Shown: positions 48,045 through 59,332, counted from the first letter of the stretch. The stretch: DNA of 64,000 nucleotides from CAXSBR01 sp964236495 (GCA_964236495.1 CAXSBR010000002.1:276486-340485), one strand, 5' to 3'. A program made the numbers and translations. The notes: a model not told the origin generated them from the sequence alone.

Positions 48045-48456
48045 GGCAATCTCCTGACGGGGTCTGGTCTGCGGCTCGACGCGGCCTCTGCGCGTCGTCG
48101 CCGGATAAGCGCTCGATGCAGGGTCAAAGAGATATCCCGACGTGGGGAACCGTTACAACGCCCGCCACAGGGGCGCAGGCGGCTGCGACGCGAGCGACGA
48201 CGGCGATCGCTGCGAACGCAGCGCAGGCCGGCGAATGCACCGCTGGCGGCGAGCACCGTGGGAACCTCCCGGTCAACGGCCCCGACAGGATCGGGTGCCG
48301 TTGCCGCGGACTCTAGGTTCGACCCCGCCGGTTGCACGTGGGACACGCCAGGCGAGATCGGCTGTTCACCTCAGTCGCGCGCGTGCCGCCGGCAAGCGTC
48401 TTGCCGGCTCACCGCCGGTCACCGCCGGCGCACTGAGCCGTACCGGCGTCGCCGCC
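48045..48456. other. 412-base region between uppS-like and phoH2 genes, no gene recognised
   Basis: Both flanking genes are on the minus strand, so this is the phoH2 upstream region. It contains short candidate frames on both strands (for example about 66 residues from ATG 48116 on the plus strand, Ala/Thr-rich) but none with a domain or good ribosome binding site. A paired phoAT-like antitoxin would be expected here if the mycobacterial arrangement were kept; I do not see a convincing one. Confidence 0.4.
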
Positions 48457-49224
48457 TCAGCCCCCGAAGCGGCGTTGCCGCTCGGAGTAGTCCCGCAACG
48501 CGCGCAGAAAGTCGATCTTGCGGAAATCGGGCCACAGCGCGTCGCAGAAGTAGAACTCCGAGTTCGCCGACTGCCAGAGCAGGAAACCTGACAGCCGCTG
48601 CTCCCCCGATGTACGGATGACGAGGTCCGGGTCGGGCTGGCCCTTGGTGTACAGGTGCTCGGCGATGTGCCCGACGTCGAGGTTCTCGGCGATGTCCTCC
48701 AGCGAGGTGCCGGCCTCGGCGTGCTGTTGCAGCAGTGAGCGGACCGCGTCGATGATCTCGCGGCGACCGCCGTAGCCCACGGCCACGTTGATCCGCATTC
48801 CGCTGCGCTCGGCGGTGCGTTCTTCGGCTTCGGTGAGCGCCAGTGATGTGCGCTCGGGCAGCAGATCCAGGGCGCCCACGGCGGTGATGCGCCACGGCAG
48901 GCCCGGCCCGGACAGCTCAGTGGCCACGCCCTCGATGATGCGCAGCAGCGGCTCCAGCTCCGACCTCGGACGAGTCAAATTCTCCGTGGAGAGCAGGAAC
49001 AACGTGACGTGCTCGACGCCGGCCTCGCGGCACCACTCCACCAGATCGCCGATGTGGCTGGCGCCGACGCGGTGTCCGTGGTTGACGTCGTCGAGCCCCA
49101 TCGCCCTCGCCCAGCGCCGGTTGCCGTCCAACATCACGGCTACGTGCACAGGGTGCTGACGCCCGTTCAGTTGCCGGCGCAGTCGCCGTTCGTACAGGCG
49201 GTAGACCGCGTCCTGAACGCTCAC
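48457..49224 (-). CDS. cis-prenyl diphosphate synthase (UppS family, Rv1086-like)
   Basis: 255 residues from GTG 49224. Substrate motif VAVMLDGNRRWARAMGL (about residues 28-44), then VEHVTLFLLSTENLTRPRSE, AVGYGGRREIIDA, and the C-terminal RTSGEQRLSGFLLWQSANSE plus FYFCDALWPDF. The family condenses IPP onto allylic diphosphates. Its place next to hemolysin III and length match Rv1086, which makes short Z,E-farnesyl diphosphate rather than undecaprenyl diphosphate; chain length is therefore uncertain and no gene symbol is given. Confidence 0.93.
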   Translation of the reverse strand: MSVQDAVYRLYERRLRRQLNGRQHPVHVAVMLDGNRRWARAMGLDDVNHGHRVGASHIGDLVEWCREAGVEHVTLFLLSTENLTRPRSELEPLLRIIEGVATELSGPGLPWRITAVGALDLLPERTSLALTEAEERTAERSGMRINVAVGYGGRREIIDAVRSLLQQHAEAGTSLEDIAENLDVGHIAEHLYTKGQPDPDLVIRTSGEQRLSGFLLWQSANSEFYFCDALWPDFRKIDFLRALRDYSERQRRFGG

Positions 49225-49303
49225 GCGCTGACCCTATCCCTGCCACGGAAGGCGCTCCGGTCGCCGCTGGCCGGTGGGCACCAGTCGAGGTAGCTTGACC
49301 GGC

Positions 49304-50014
49304 GTGAGCAGTGCCGACCTGTCTACTGCGCACGCTGGCAGCGCCGATCCCGACGGCCGGGCCGGCACCCTGGCCGACATCAAGCCCCGCGCGCGCGGCT
49401 GGCTGCACACCTACGCCGCCCTGGTGTCCCTGGCCAGCGGCGCCACGCTGATCTCGGTCAGTTCTGCCCTGCGCGGGCCGGCGGCCGGACTCAGTACCGC
49501 GCTGTACTCGCTCACGCTGACGCTGATGTTCGGCACCTCCGCGCTGTACCACCGCTTCGGCTGGCAGCCGCGCGCGCACCAGCTGATGAAGCGCCTCGAC
49601 CACTCGATGATCTTCGTTTTCATCGCCGGCACCTACACGCCGATCACCGTGCTGGCCCTGCGCGGCAGCGCCCGACCCGTCCTGCTTGCCGTCGTCTGGG
49701 CCGGTGCACTGCTGGGCGTGGGATTGCAGACGCTGTGGCCCGACGCGCCGCGCTGGCTGTCGGTGCCCTGCTACGTCGGGTTGGGTTGGGTGGCCGTGTT
49801 CGCTTTGCCCGAGCTACTGACCAACGGCGGCGTGGCCGTGTTGACCTTGGTGGCCGCCGGTGGGCTCGTCTACACCCTGGGTGGCGTCGTGTACGCGCTC
49901 AAGCGGCCCGATCCGGTGCCCACGGTGTTCGGCTACCACGAGGTTTTTCACCTGTGCACGCTGGTCGCGGCGCTGTGTCACTACATCGCGATCTGGCTGA
50001 TCGTCTTTTCCTAG
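49304..50014 (+). CDS. hemolysin III family membrane protein (PAQR-like, Rv1085c position)
   Basis: 236 residues from GTG 49304 (GTG 49274 adds ten residues). Seven membrane helices; family motifs RGWLHTYAALVSLASG, FGTSALYHRFGW, MKRLDHSMIFVFIAGTYTP, and GYHEVFHLCTLVAALCHYIA near the end, whose His residues form the metal site of the PAQR/alkaline ceramidase-like fold. Divergent from the prenyltransferase gene. Hemolysin function in the name is historical. Confidence 0.93.
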   Translation: MSSADLSTAHAGSADPDGRAGTLADIKPRARGWLHTYAALVSLASGATLISVSSALRGPAAGLSTALYSLTLTLMFGTSALYHRFGWQPRAHQLMKRLDHSMIFVFIAGTYTPITVLALRGSARPVLLAVVWAGALLGVGLQTLWPDAPRWLSVPCYVGLGWVAVFALPELLTNGGVAVLTLVAAGGLVYTLGGVVYALKRPDPVPTVFGYHEVFHLCTLVAALCHYIAIWLIVFS

Positions 50015-50054
50015 CGCTGGCTCGTCGGCGCCTCTCGACGACGCGGGCGGCGGC

Positions 50055-51083
50055 TCAGAACGTCAGGCGCACCTTCGTCGCCACCCGGGAGTCCAATGCG
50101 GCGTAGGCGTCGGTGATCTCGGTGATGGGTAGGACCAGATCCACCAGCGGATCAGGCTCCAACGTGCCGTCCACCACAGCCTGCAGCAGCATCGGCAGGT
50201 AAGCCCGCGCGGGCGTCGTGCCGCCCGACAGCGTGATGTTGCGCTCCCATAGCCGCGTCATGTCCAGGCGCTCGACGGGGTGCGGCGTGCCGACGTGCCC
50301 GATCTTGCCACCGTCGCGCGCGACGGCGATGGCAGTGGTCCAGGACGACTGCGACCCCACGCATTCCAGCACCGTGCGCGAGCCCCCGGTTCGGGTGATC
50401 ACGTCTTCGACCGCGTCAGCAAGGCCGACGGAGGCGTCGACGGTCTCGTTGGCGCCGAGCTCGAGTGCGGTTTCCAGCCGGTCGGGGTGATGGCCGATCA
50501 CCAGAACGTCCTGCGCGCCCAGATACCGCGCGATCTGCACCGCGCCCAGGCCCACTGCCCCGTCGCCGATGATGACGACGTTGCTGCCCCAGGTAACGCC
50601 GGCCGAGATCGCGGCGTGGTAGGCGGTGGGCACCGCGCAGGTGAGCGCCAGCACGCTGGCCGGGTCGGTGGCCAGCTCGGCCGGCACGCGCAACAGCGTC
50701 GAGTCGGCCAGTGGCACCCGCACCCGCTCACCGTGGGCGCCGTCGTGGCCGGGCTGTCCCCAGCGCCCGCCGTCGACGCAGGACGACGTCAGCCCGATCC
50801 GGCAGTGGTCGCAGGTGCCGTCCGACCATCCCGGCGGTGCCAGTACGAGGTCGCCCGGACGCAGGGCGCGTACCTCGGTGCCCACGGTATTCACCACCGC
50901 GACGAACTCGTGCCCGGTGCGGGTGCCGATCGTGCCGCCGTATCCGCGATAGGCCCACAGATCCTCGCCACAGACCCCCGCGGCGACGACGTCAACCAGA
51001 ACATCCGTGTCCTGCTCCAGCTCCGGTTTGGGCGTCGATTCGAGCCGAACGTTGCCAGGACCGTGGAAGACCGCCGCGCGCAT
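50055..51083 (-). CDS. zinc-dependent medium-chain alcohol dehydrogenase
   Basis: 342 residues from ATG 51083. MDR fold: catalytic zinc site VVAAGVCGEDLW and GHEFVAVV, structural-zinc-like Cys cluster CDHCRIGLTSSC (about residues 90-105, with the ring incomplete), NAD motif VIIGDGAVGLGAVQIAR (about residue 165). Oxidises an alcohol or sugar alcohol; specificity unreadable. It has no match in the mycobacterial order and seems an insertion between hemolysin III and the DUF255 gene. Confidence 0.9.
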   Translation of the reverse strand: MRAAVFHGPGNVRLESTPKPELEQDTDVLVDVVAAGVCGEDLWAYRGYGGTIGTRTGHEFVAVVNTVGTEVRALRPGDLVLAPPGWSDGTCDHCRIGLTSSCVDGGRWGQPGHDGAHGERVRVPLADSTLLRVPAELATDPASVLALTCAVPTAYHAAISAGVTWGSNVVIIGDGAVGLGAVQIARYLGAQDVLVIGHHPDRLETALELGANETVDASVGLADAVEDVITRTGGSRTVLECVGSQSSWTTAIAVARDGGKIGHVGTPHPVERLDMTRLWERNITLSGGTTPARAYLPMLLQAVVDGTLEPDPLVDLVLPITEITDAYAALDSRVATKVRLTF

Positions 51084-51150
51084 GCTCGGACCCTATCGGT
51101 CCGCCCGCGCCCGCGCGGATCACCTTCGCCGGCGACGGCGGGAACATTCC

Positions 51151-51211
51151 TTGACGAGTTCGCGTTTTTCAGGATGTAATGAAGTAATAAACAACCGGAG
51201 GTAATGAAATG
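51151..51211 (+). promoter_or_regulatory. promoter and direct-repeat leader of the Gly-rich protein gene
   Basis: TTGACG (51151-51156) and TGTAAT (51175-51180) with an 18-base spacer form a likely promoter. GTAATGAA occurs at the -10 (51176-51183) and again after GGAG at the ribosome binding site (51201-51208), so a bound protein could block both polymerase and ribosome. The A/T richness here contrasts with the surroundings. Confidence 0.55.
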
Positions 51212-52006
51212 TTTTCCGAAAGCAACGACGAAGCATCGAGCCGTGGACACCGCGGTTCGGGTAGGCGAGGCGGTCCCGGTGGTGAAGGCGGACCGGGTGG
51301 TGCCGCCGGCGCGGGTAGTGCCGCCGGCGCGGGCGCTGAAGGTTCTGCGAGTGCAGAGGAGCGAGACCGTCCACGCGGCGGACGCCGGGGCGGACCTGGC
51401 GGCCACGGCTTCGGCGGACGCGGCTTCGGCGGACCCGGTATGGGTCGCGGGCGTGGGCCGGGCTTCGGCCGCTCCGGCGGCTGGCAGCAGGCAGATCTGC
51501 CGTCGGCGGCCGACGCGACGGCCTGGTTCGCCGGGCGCCTGCCCAGCGACTGGTTCACCGGCGCGCCCACAGTGCGAGTCGACCGCGAGGAGATCCACGT
51601 GATCGGTGAGCTCGCCGCTCCGGAGGGCACCGACACCTCGCCCGAAGCAGCGGCCGCAGCGGCTGCGGGGCGCATCAGCCGGTTCCGCGAGGAAACCCGC
51701 GAGGACCGCATCGCCATCGCTTTGGAGGCCGAGGGTCGCTACGGGCGCAAGGTCGCCTGGGGCGCGCGAATCGGCGAAACCGAGCAGCTGTTCACGCATC
51801 TGGCGGTCCCTGTGATGACGCGGCTGCGGCAGTCCGAGCGACAGGTGCTCGACACCCTCGTCGACGCCGGCGTCGCCCGGTCACGCTCTGAGGCGCTCGC
51901 CTGGTGCGTCAAGCTGGTCGGCGAGCACACCGACGACTGGCTCACCGGCCTGCGCGAGGCGATGAGCGAGGTCGACAAGTTGCGCAGCGAGGGCCCCGGC
52001 CTGTAG
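51209..52006 (+). CDS. Gly/Arg-rich protein with ribbon-helix-helix-like C-terminus
   Basis: 265 residues from ATG 51209 behind GGAGG. Residues 10-95 are a Gly/Arg/Phe low-complexity, RGG-like region (GGRRGGPGGHGFGGRGFGG). A compact middle follows (ATAWFAGRLPSDWFTGAPTV, then REEIHVIGELAAPEG), which looks like a small alpha/beta domain. The C-terminal 60 residues SERQVLDTLVDAGVARSRSE and ALAWCVKLVGEHTD resemble a ribbon-helix-helix pattern. Nucleic acid binding is suggested by both parts; function unknown. Transcribed from its own promoter and possibly autoregulated. Confidence 0.8.
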   Translation: MFSESNDEASSRGHRGSGRRGGPGGEGGPGGAAGAGSAAGAGAEGSASAEERDRPRGGRRGGPGGHGFGGRGFGGPGMGRGRGPGFGRSGGWQQADLPSAADATAWFAGRLPSDWFTGAPTVRVDREEIHVIGELAAPEGTDTSPEAAAAAAAGRISRFREETREDRIAIALEAEGRYGRKVAWGARIGETEQLFTHLAVPVMTRLRQSERQVLDTLVDAGVARSRSEALAWCVKLVGEHTDDWLTGLREAMSEVDKLRSEGPGL

Positions 52007-52097
52007 TTGCGGCAGTTCACCGCCACACACCTAGGCTGCGGCTCAGCTCCGGATCGAGCTGAGCCGCACTGACCGGCGTCGGATCCACCCGGCCCGG

Positions 52098-54158
<2,061 letters not shown>

Positions 54159-54375
54159 GGCGACCTTTCCCTCCAGCGGCGGCGCTACGACATCTACATC
54201 GCCGCCGACATCGATACCGACATCGACCGTACCGAGGAGTCGACCAAGCACGCGGCCCGACTGCTGCGTCAGGTCGACCTCGCGGCCGAACCGTCGACGA
54301 GCATGGCTGAACCGGTGCCGTCGACCCATTTCGGTGGTCGATGTGAGAATCTGCCCTGGGCGGACACTACGAGGC

Positions 54376-54939
54376 ATGGACCCGACGGATCGCTTCACGG
54401 CGATCTTCGACGATTTGGCGCCGCGGGTCTATGCCTACGCGCGGCGCAGCTGCGACGCGGCGAGTGCCCAGGACGTCGTCGCCGACACTTTCCTGATTGC
54501 GTGGCGCCGCCGGGGCGATCTGCCGGCCGAGCCGCTGCCGTGGCTGCTGGTGGTTGCCCGCAACACGCTCGCCAACCGCCGGCGGCACCAGCTGCGGCAG
54601 GACCGCCTCATCGAGGCCGCCGGGAGGTTGACCGTCCTGGCCGGTCCGGCCGCCGCCGCCGAGCAGGCAGTGGTCGACCGCGACGCGGTCCTTGCTGCCG
54701 TCGCTCAGTTGTCCGACCGCGAGCGGGAGGCGGTGCTGCTCGTGGCGTGGGACGGTCTGCGTAACGCCGATGCCGCCAAGGTCGCCGGCTGTTCCACCCG
54801 CGCGTTCGAAGTCCGGCTGTCCCGGGCCCGCGCCCGGATCGGACGTGCCCTCGCCGAGCCTGTCCCCGCCGACCGACACTCCACCGACCGAGCCCGTACC
54901 GATAAGACACCACCGATCACTACTAGGACGGTGCACTGA
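54376..54939 (+). CDS. RNA polymerase sigma factor, ECF type
   Basis: 187 residues from ATG 54376; the frame is open upstream but sigma homology starts at DRFTAIFDDLAPRVYAYARR (region 2), with ASAQDVVADTFLIAWRR and PWLLVVARNTLANRRR. Region 4 is LSDREREAVLLVAWDGLRNA then AAKVAGCSTRAFEVRLSRAR (about residues 120-165). The neighbouring CU044_5270-like membrane protein overlaps its stop (TGATG), the usual pairing for a sigma factor and its regulator. Target genes unknown. Confidence 0.92.
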   Translation: MDPTDRFTAIFDDLAPRVYAYARRSCDAASAQDVVADTFLIAWRRRGDLPAEPLPWLLVVARNTLANRRRHQLRQDRLIEAAGRLTVLAGPAAAAEQAVVDRDAVLAAVAQLSDREREAVLLVAWDGLRNADAAKVAGCSTRAFEVRLSRARARIGRALAEPVPADRHSTDRARTDKTPPITTRTVH

Positions 54940-56144
54940 TGCCACTATCCCGCGATGTCCTCGACGAGATCGCAGCCTTCGCGCCCGACCCCCGTTCGCT
55001 CGCCGACGCCGAATGGCCGGCCGACGACCGCCGCTGGCTCCTCGCCGATATCACCGGCCACGCGCTTGCGGGCGACAGTGCTGCGTCGGCGGCCGAGCGG
55101 ACGCTGCAGCTGCCACTAACCCCATACACACCCACGCCTGCCAGGCACCGCTGGACGCTACCCGTGGCCGCCGCCATCGCCACTGTGGCCGCGACGGCCG
55201 GCATCGCGGCCGGTGTCCGCGGCACCGGCCACTCGTCAAACGCCGGCGGACCCGGCCCCACGTCGCGCGCCAGTGCGTCGGCGCTCTCAACGCCGTTCAA
55301 GCCGCCGAGCGGGCTCTCCACCAAGGTTCCGACCGGACGCTTCTACTACCACGTCGACCGCTCAATTGATCTGGATGCGAAGGGAAAGGAGAAGCCCGGG
55401 ACGGCCGAGCTCAACCGGACGTGGATCGACGGGGACGGCAATACCGTCAGCGTGCGTACTGGCCCCCAACATGGTTGTCAGCGTTTCCCCCGCTCGATCT
55501 TCGACCACCCGACTCGCGCGTTCTTCGCCGCCATGCCCACCGACGTCACCGATTTGGCGGCGTACCTGCGCTCGCACGCGCAAGGCTCCTCGTCCCGGGA
55601 CGAGGCGGTGTTCGTCGAGGTCGGCGACTCGCTCAGCATGTACGGCGGCCTCGCATCCCCGCGGCTGCGCGCCGCCATGCTGGCGGTGCTGAGCCGCACC
55701 CCGGGCGTTCGCGTTTTCCTCGAACAGAAGGACTACCTACGCCGCCCGGCCATTCGGGCGGACTTTGTCAATCAGCTGATCCGGCCAGGCGAGATCCAGT
55801 CCTACTACTTCGACCCGACCGACTTCCGCTTCCTCCAGGCAAGCCGCAGCCACAACAGCCAACCCGCCGCGACCTCCAAAGGTCCGTCGCGCGCACCCAG
55901 TGGTGCCGACGATCCCGAGCAGTCGCGCGGCGGCCACAAAAACCCACCCTCGACCTACAACAGTCCGTCGCCCGCATATACGGCCGCCGCACCCAGTAGT
56001 GCCGACGATCCCGAGCAGTTGCGCACCGATGGTGTCGACGTGGTCATCGACGAGCGGATGGTGCAGAAGCTGCCGGCAGAGGCAGCGTCCTGTCACGGCT
56101 CGCTGGTCGATCGGCGCGTGCCTGTCCCGGCTCCCCCGTCCTGA
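54939..56144 (+). CDS. CU044_5270-type membrane protein, partner of the ECF sigma factor
   Basis: 401 residues, start overlapping the sigma stop. The N-terminal cytoplasmic 60 residues (PLSRDVLDEIAAFAPDPRSL) are followed by one membrane helix (LPVAAAIATVAATAGIAAGV, about residues 68-88) and a large outer domain with WIDGDGNTVSV, LAAYLRSHAQ and RAAMLAVLSRTPGVRVF. It would anchor or inhibit the sigma factor. Odd: residues about 305-365 are a Ser/Pro insertion containing PSGADDPEQSR and PSSADDPEQLR, from a 36-base repeat (55892-55927 and 55988-56023, two mismatches) 96 bases apart. Confidence 0.82.
   Translation: MPLSRDVLDEIAAFAPDPRSLADAEWPADDRRWLLADITGHALAGDSAASAAERTLQLPLTPYTPTPARHRWTLPVAAAIATVAATAGIAAGVRGTGHSSNAGGPGPTSRASASALSTPFKPPSGLSTKVPTGRFYYHVDRSIDLDAKGKEKPGTAELNRTWIDGDGNTVSVRTGPQHGCQRFPRSIFDHPTRAFFAAMPTDVTDLAAYLRSHAQGSSSRDEAVFVEVGDSLSMYGGLASPRLRAAMLAVLSRTPGVRVFLEQKDYLRRPAIRADFVNQLIRPGEIQSYYFDPTDFRFLQASRSHNSQPAATSKGPSRAPSGADDPEQSRGGHKNPPSTYNSPSPAYTAAAPSSADDPEQLRTDGVDVVIDERMVQKLPAEAASCHGSLVDRRVPVPAPPS
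55892..56023. repeat. direct repeat, 36 bases, 96-base period, in the CU044_5270-like gene
   Basis: The copies at 55892-55927 and 55988-56023 differ at two bases (GTGGTGCC vs GTAGTGCC; CAGTCGCG vs CAGTTGCG). The 96-base offset is 32 codons, so the frame is kept. Confidence 0.8.
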
Positions 56145-56480
56145 CGGCAAGTTACGACGCCCCAAAATCCGGGCCCGACCGTCCCGTACGACGCCGCGCC
56201 CCAGCGGAAATGAGTCACCGGGCAGGCCACACGGCAACCAACACCCAGCGCCACCGCCCGGCTGATCGACGCCGCTGGCGCCCGGTACGGTCACCTCGGA
56301 ACTGGCGAGTGCGACAGAGGTTGCCGTACGAGACGATTGTCGCCGACCCGGCGCCACGCCTGCGTCGTCAGAACATGTGTTCCCGATGATGGAGATCGAC
56401 ACGCCGCCGGGTGTTCCTGTACTCGGATCGGGCGGCACGAGGCGGATGGACGTTTCAGGTCCGAGCTGGGGAGGGTCGAT

Positions 56481-56603
56481 GTGCGAACGGCGGCCCTGGT
56501 GATCACTGTCGGCGCGTGCGTGCCAGTGAGTGCCTGCAGCACGTCGTCTAGCTTCAACGGCCTTCGAAGATCGGACAACACGCACTCACAGCGGGAAACA
56601 TGA
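56481..56603 (+). pseudogene. small lipoprotein-like start, probably remnant of a degraded gene
   Basis: GTG 56481 follows GGGAGG by 6 bases. It encodes 40 residues with a lipoprotein-like signal (RTAALVITVGACVPVSAC) and then stops. In other frames just downstream, fragments such as GVVTLTIEVTEPYAG look protein-like but are not joined. A decayed lipoprotein gene is the simplest reading; a genuine 40-residue lipopeptide is possible. Confidence 0.35.
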
Positions 56604-56775
56604 TGACCCGCATACGGGGACCGCTTCCAGCAAAGCAGCTGCCCTCCAACTCACCTGGCAGATGCCCGACACGCCCATTCACGCGGTTGCCGCGAGGGGT
56701 TCGACGTGGGGGTGTAGTGACGCTCACGATCGAAGTCACTGAGCCTTACGCCGGCTGGCGACCGCAGCCGCCTCA

Positions 56776-57060
56776 GTGTCAGGCCTTGGCGTGGTGGCGG
56801 ACAGGACGAACAACTACGGGGTTTACCTCGTGGTCCTCATCGCTCTGATGCCCATTGGCGTGATCGCACCCATCGCATTTCTTGTGGTGGCGAGTGTGCT
56901 GACCTTGCTTTTCGGTGACGGTTCCGGGCCGGAATGGCAGTCCGCGTTACTAGCCGCCGTCGCGTTTGGTTGCGCCGCAATCGCCAACGTGGCAACAATC
57001 CGAGCGTTCACTAGCTCAGCCATCCGATGCCGACGTCGCCATCGACAAGCCGCCCGCTGA
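56776..57060 (+). CDS. small putative two-helix membrane protein
   Basis: 94 residues from GTG 56776. Two hydrophobic segments (YLVVLIALMPIGVIAPIAFL and ALLAAVAFGCAAIANVATIR) separated by FGDGSGPEWQS, then a basic end. No ribosome binding site is obvious, so the gene call is weak; it lies in a region that otherwise looks decayed. Confidence 0.4.
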   Translation: MSGLGVVADRTNNYGVYLVVLIALMPIGVIAPIAFLVVASVLTLLFGDGSGPEWQSALLAAVAFGCAAIANVATIRAFTSSAIRCRRRHRQAAR

Positions 57061-57179
57061 ACTGGACTACTCGATCGTCTGCCTGCTTCACAGAAAAGGT
57101 TGCTTCAACGGCACCCTCCGCAATGCCTTGCCGGCCGGTCCACCGCCACACCGGATCGTTCGTCGACGCTTGGGCTGGC

Positions 57180-57300
57180 GCGAGCCCGTGCAGGCTGTCC
57201 CATCGGACCAGATCGCCTCGTTGGCGGCAGAACCGCTCGCCTTCGTGTGCACGGTGCGTCCTGACGGCTCGCCGCACCAAACTGAGCCCGCGTCCTCATC
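57180..57300 (+). pseudogene. fragment of a pyridoxamine-phosphate-oxidase-fold (PPOX/F420) protein
   Basis: One plus-strand frame here reads PSDQIASLAAEPLAFVCTVR, then PDGSPHQTE, matching the N-terminal strands of PPOX-class F420/FMN oxidoreductases (AFLATVRPDGSPHV-like). After about 40 residues the sequence becomes Ser/Pro-rich and stops; no start or continuation is present. Taken as a remnant. Confidence 0.4.
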
Positions 57301-57486
57301 CCGCTCGTCACCACTCACTGGCTAGCGCCGCGGGGCTGAGCCGAACGACGTTGGCTGTGACACAAATTCGGCCTGGCCTTCGGTCCGCGCGGCGTGAGCA
57401 ACCGCTACGGCGTCCTGGTGGCTGAAGTGCGCGGGGCGCGCGCATTCCACGCGCCGTCTTCATGTCAACAGCAGGATCCAACTGCG

Positions 57487-58212
57487 TTATGGCAGTACGG
57501 GGCGGCCGGCGGATCGCCAGATCACCCGTTCGTCGTCGACGGTGCTAACCATGTGCAGGATCTGGTCGTCGGTCAGGTCATCGGTGACGCCAATTTCCGC
57601 TTGACGCACGCCCGTGGGGGTGGCAATTGTCAGCATGATCTTGTCGTACCCGAGCCAGGCGGCGGCGTCCAACAGCCGGAAGGCGACCGGTTGAGCGCCG
57701 CGCCAGGAGATCATGTCGAGACTGAACAGGCTGTCCCTACGCCGACGCAACTCTCGAGCGAGCAGGCGCGCACGCGTCTCCCAATGCCCAGTCGAGGCCT
57801 GACCGACGTCGACCGCGTCGAGGTACTGCCGGAGGTCGAAAACGTAGCTGGCGTCAATAGTGGAGCGCGGCGACGTCAGGTCAGGCTCCCAGAGAACGTC
57901 GCCGCCGCACCGGTGGACCTGAAGCCACAACGAGTCACACCCCGACTCCCCACAGCCGCAGATACCCACCATCGCCGGACGAGGTGACGCTGTGGGCAGC
58001 AGCGACATCGAATCGGGAGGAAGCAGGTCAACCGGGTCAGGCGGGTCGAAGGCCACCCGCTCCCGTACCGGCGACCGCAGACGTCTTGACCGGACGCGAA
58101 GTGGCTGCTGCAACTGGAGCAGATCGACTCCGTCGATGCTGATCAGCGTCGCCGAGGAGCCGTCCGTAATTGCTGTCGTAATGGCCAGCTCGTGCCGGCG
58201 TGACCCGTTCAC
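57487..58212 (-). CDS. protein of unknown function with CxCGxxGC motif
   Basis: 241 residues if it starts at GTG 58212; the open frame goes further upstream (to 58533) but protein-like patterns begin with LAITTAITDGSSATLISIDG. A Cys/Gly motif ICGCGESGCDSLWLQV lies near residue 100, a region VLWEPDLTSPRSTIDASYVF follows, and the C-terminus is VRQAEIGVTDDLTDDQILHM. Similar uncharacterised proteins are common in actinomycetes. The upstream 100 residues of the open frame are Arg/Cys-rich and look untranslated. Start uncertain. Confidence 0.6.
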   Translation of the reverse strand: MNGSRRHELAITTAITDGSSATLISIDGVDLLQLQQPLRVRSRRLRSPVRERVAFDPPDPVDLLPPDSMSLLPTASPRPAMVGICGCGESGCDSLWLQVHRCGGDVLWEPDLTSPRSTIDASYVFDLRQYLDAVDVGQASTGHWETRARLLARELRRRRDSLFSLDMISWRGAQPVAFRLLDAAAWLGYDKIMLTIATPTGVRQAEIGVTDDLTDDQILHMVSTVDDERVIWRSAGRPVLP

Positions 58213-58426
58213 AAGCTGGCGGTGACATCCGATCCATGTATACGCATGGGCCGCACAGTAAACCGCCCATCTAATAGGCACAATCGCGACGTCCCACGAG
58301 GTTGCAGTGCCACCTGGGCGGGCCATCTCGGCGCCGCACCATCGGTAACACGTCAGCTGCTTCCAGTGCCTGATCGGCCCGGGCGCTCTTTCCGACCCAG
58401 TCGACACTCCTACCCGGCGAGGTGTT

Positions 58427-59107
58427 TCAGACAGCGATGACCGGAGTCGGATGGCCGTGCAGGCGGTGCGGGTCCGGAAGGCGCCGGCGGCGGTGCATGT
58501 GCACCAGCACGAGCCCACTGAGCAGCGCTGCATAAATGCACCACACCGAGTCGAAGGCCTCGACCAGCAGCAGCGCCACGACGACCAGCCCCACCAGGTT
58601 CAGCACCCCGAACAGCACGATGCTCCGGTACCCCGACATCAGGGCCGGGCCGACGACGGCGACGACGTACAACACCGCCCACAGATCGCCGTTCTTCACG
58701 CCGGTGGTGTAGCCGAGGGCATGCTGGTGCTCGGTCACGATGACGGGTGTCGTCAGCAGGGCATACAGGAGATAGCAGCCGACGACCGCGCCCACCGCGA
58801 CGAAGGGGGCGACGCGTAGCCGGGCCCCGCGAGGTTCCAGCAGCAGCACGGCCACGGGCATCAGCACCGGCAGCACCGGCAGCGCGAAGAGCAGGTACAG
58901 CAGCGCCGCGACCGACTGCGCGTGCGCGCTTACGTGTCCGTCGATCCCGAGCCAGACGACGGCCTCGACGAACTGGTGGAGTGCAAACAACGCAGGCAGT
59001 AGCGCAAATAGCAGCTCGCGTCGGCTCCGCACCTCACGCACGGACGCGGCGGCGACTGGCAGAAGCACGACACCTGCCGTCAGGTCCGCCTGGACCGAGA
59101 AACACAT
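58427..59107 (-). CDS. DUF6629-type integral membrane protein
   Basis: 226 residues from ATG 59107 (GAGGA 8 bases upstream). About seven membrane helices. The N-terminus MCFSVQADLTAGVVLLPVAA and the motif FALHQFVEAVVWLGID are characteristic of this unknown family, as is the conserved HQHALGYTTGV-type loop. Role unknown. Convergent end near the unknown gene at 57487-58212; divergent from aminopeptidase P. Confidence 0.85.
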   Translation of the reverse strand: MCFSVQADLTAGVVLLPVAAASVREVRSRRELLFALLPALFALHQFVEAVVWLGIDGHVSAHAQSVAALLYLLFALPVLPVLMPVAVLLLEPRGARLRVAPFVAVGAVVGCYLLYALLTTPVIVTEHQHALGYTTGVKNGDLWAVLYVVAVVGPALMSGYRSIVLFGVLNLVGLVVVALLLVEAFDSVWCIYAALLSGLVLVHMHRRRRLPDPHRLHGHPTPVIAV

Positions 59108-59332
59108 TGCGTCGTCCTCACGTCAGCCGGCCGGCACGCCACAGAGCCGCTGCGCTGCCGCACCACGTTAAGCCGCTTCACCTGAGAGATCTCCGGCACG
59201 GGTGGCAAGTCTCCGGTTCCCAGCAGGTCAGGCTGCGAGGGTAACCGCAGAGCGAGACAAGCGGTGTACCCAGGCACGTCGCCCCCATTCAAACCTGCTC
59301 GGCCCGAGCGCGCCGGGCCTAAGCTCGCAGCC

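Noticed and set aside
48045..48456. Possible riboswitch or phoAT-like antitoxin gene upstream of phoH2
   Set aside because: I saw no riboswitch core I could defend and no small frame with start signal and protein-like composition.
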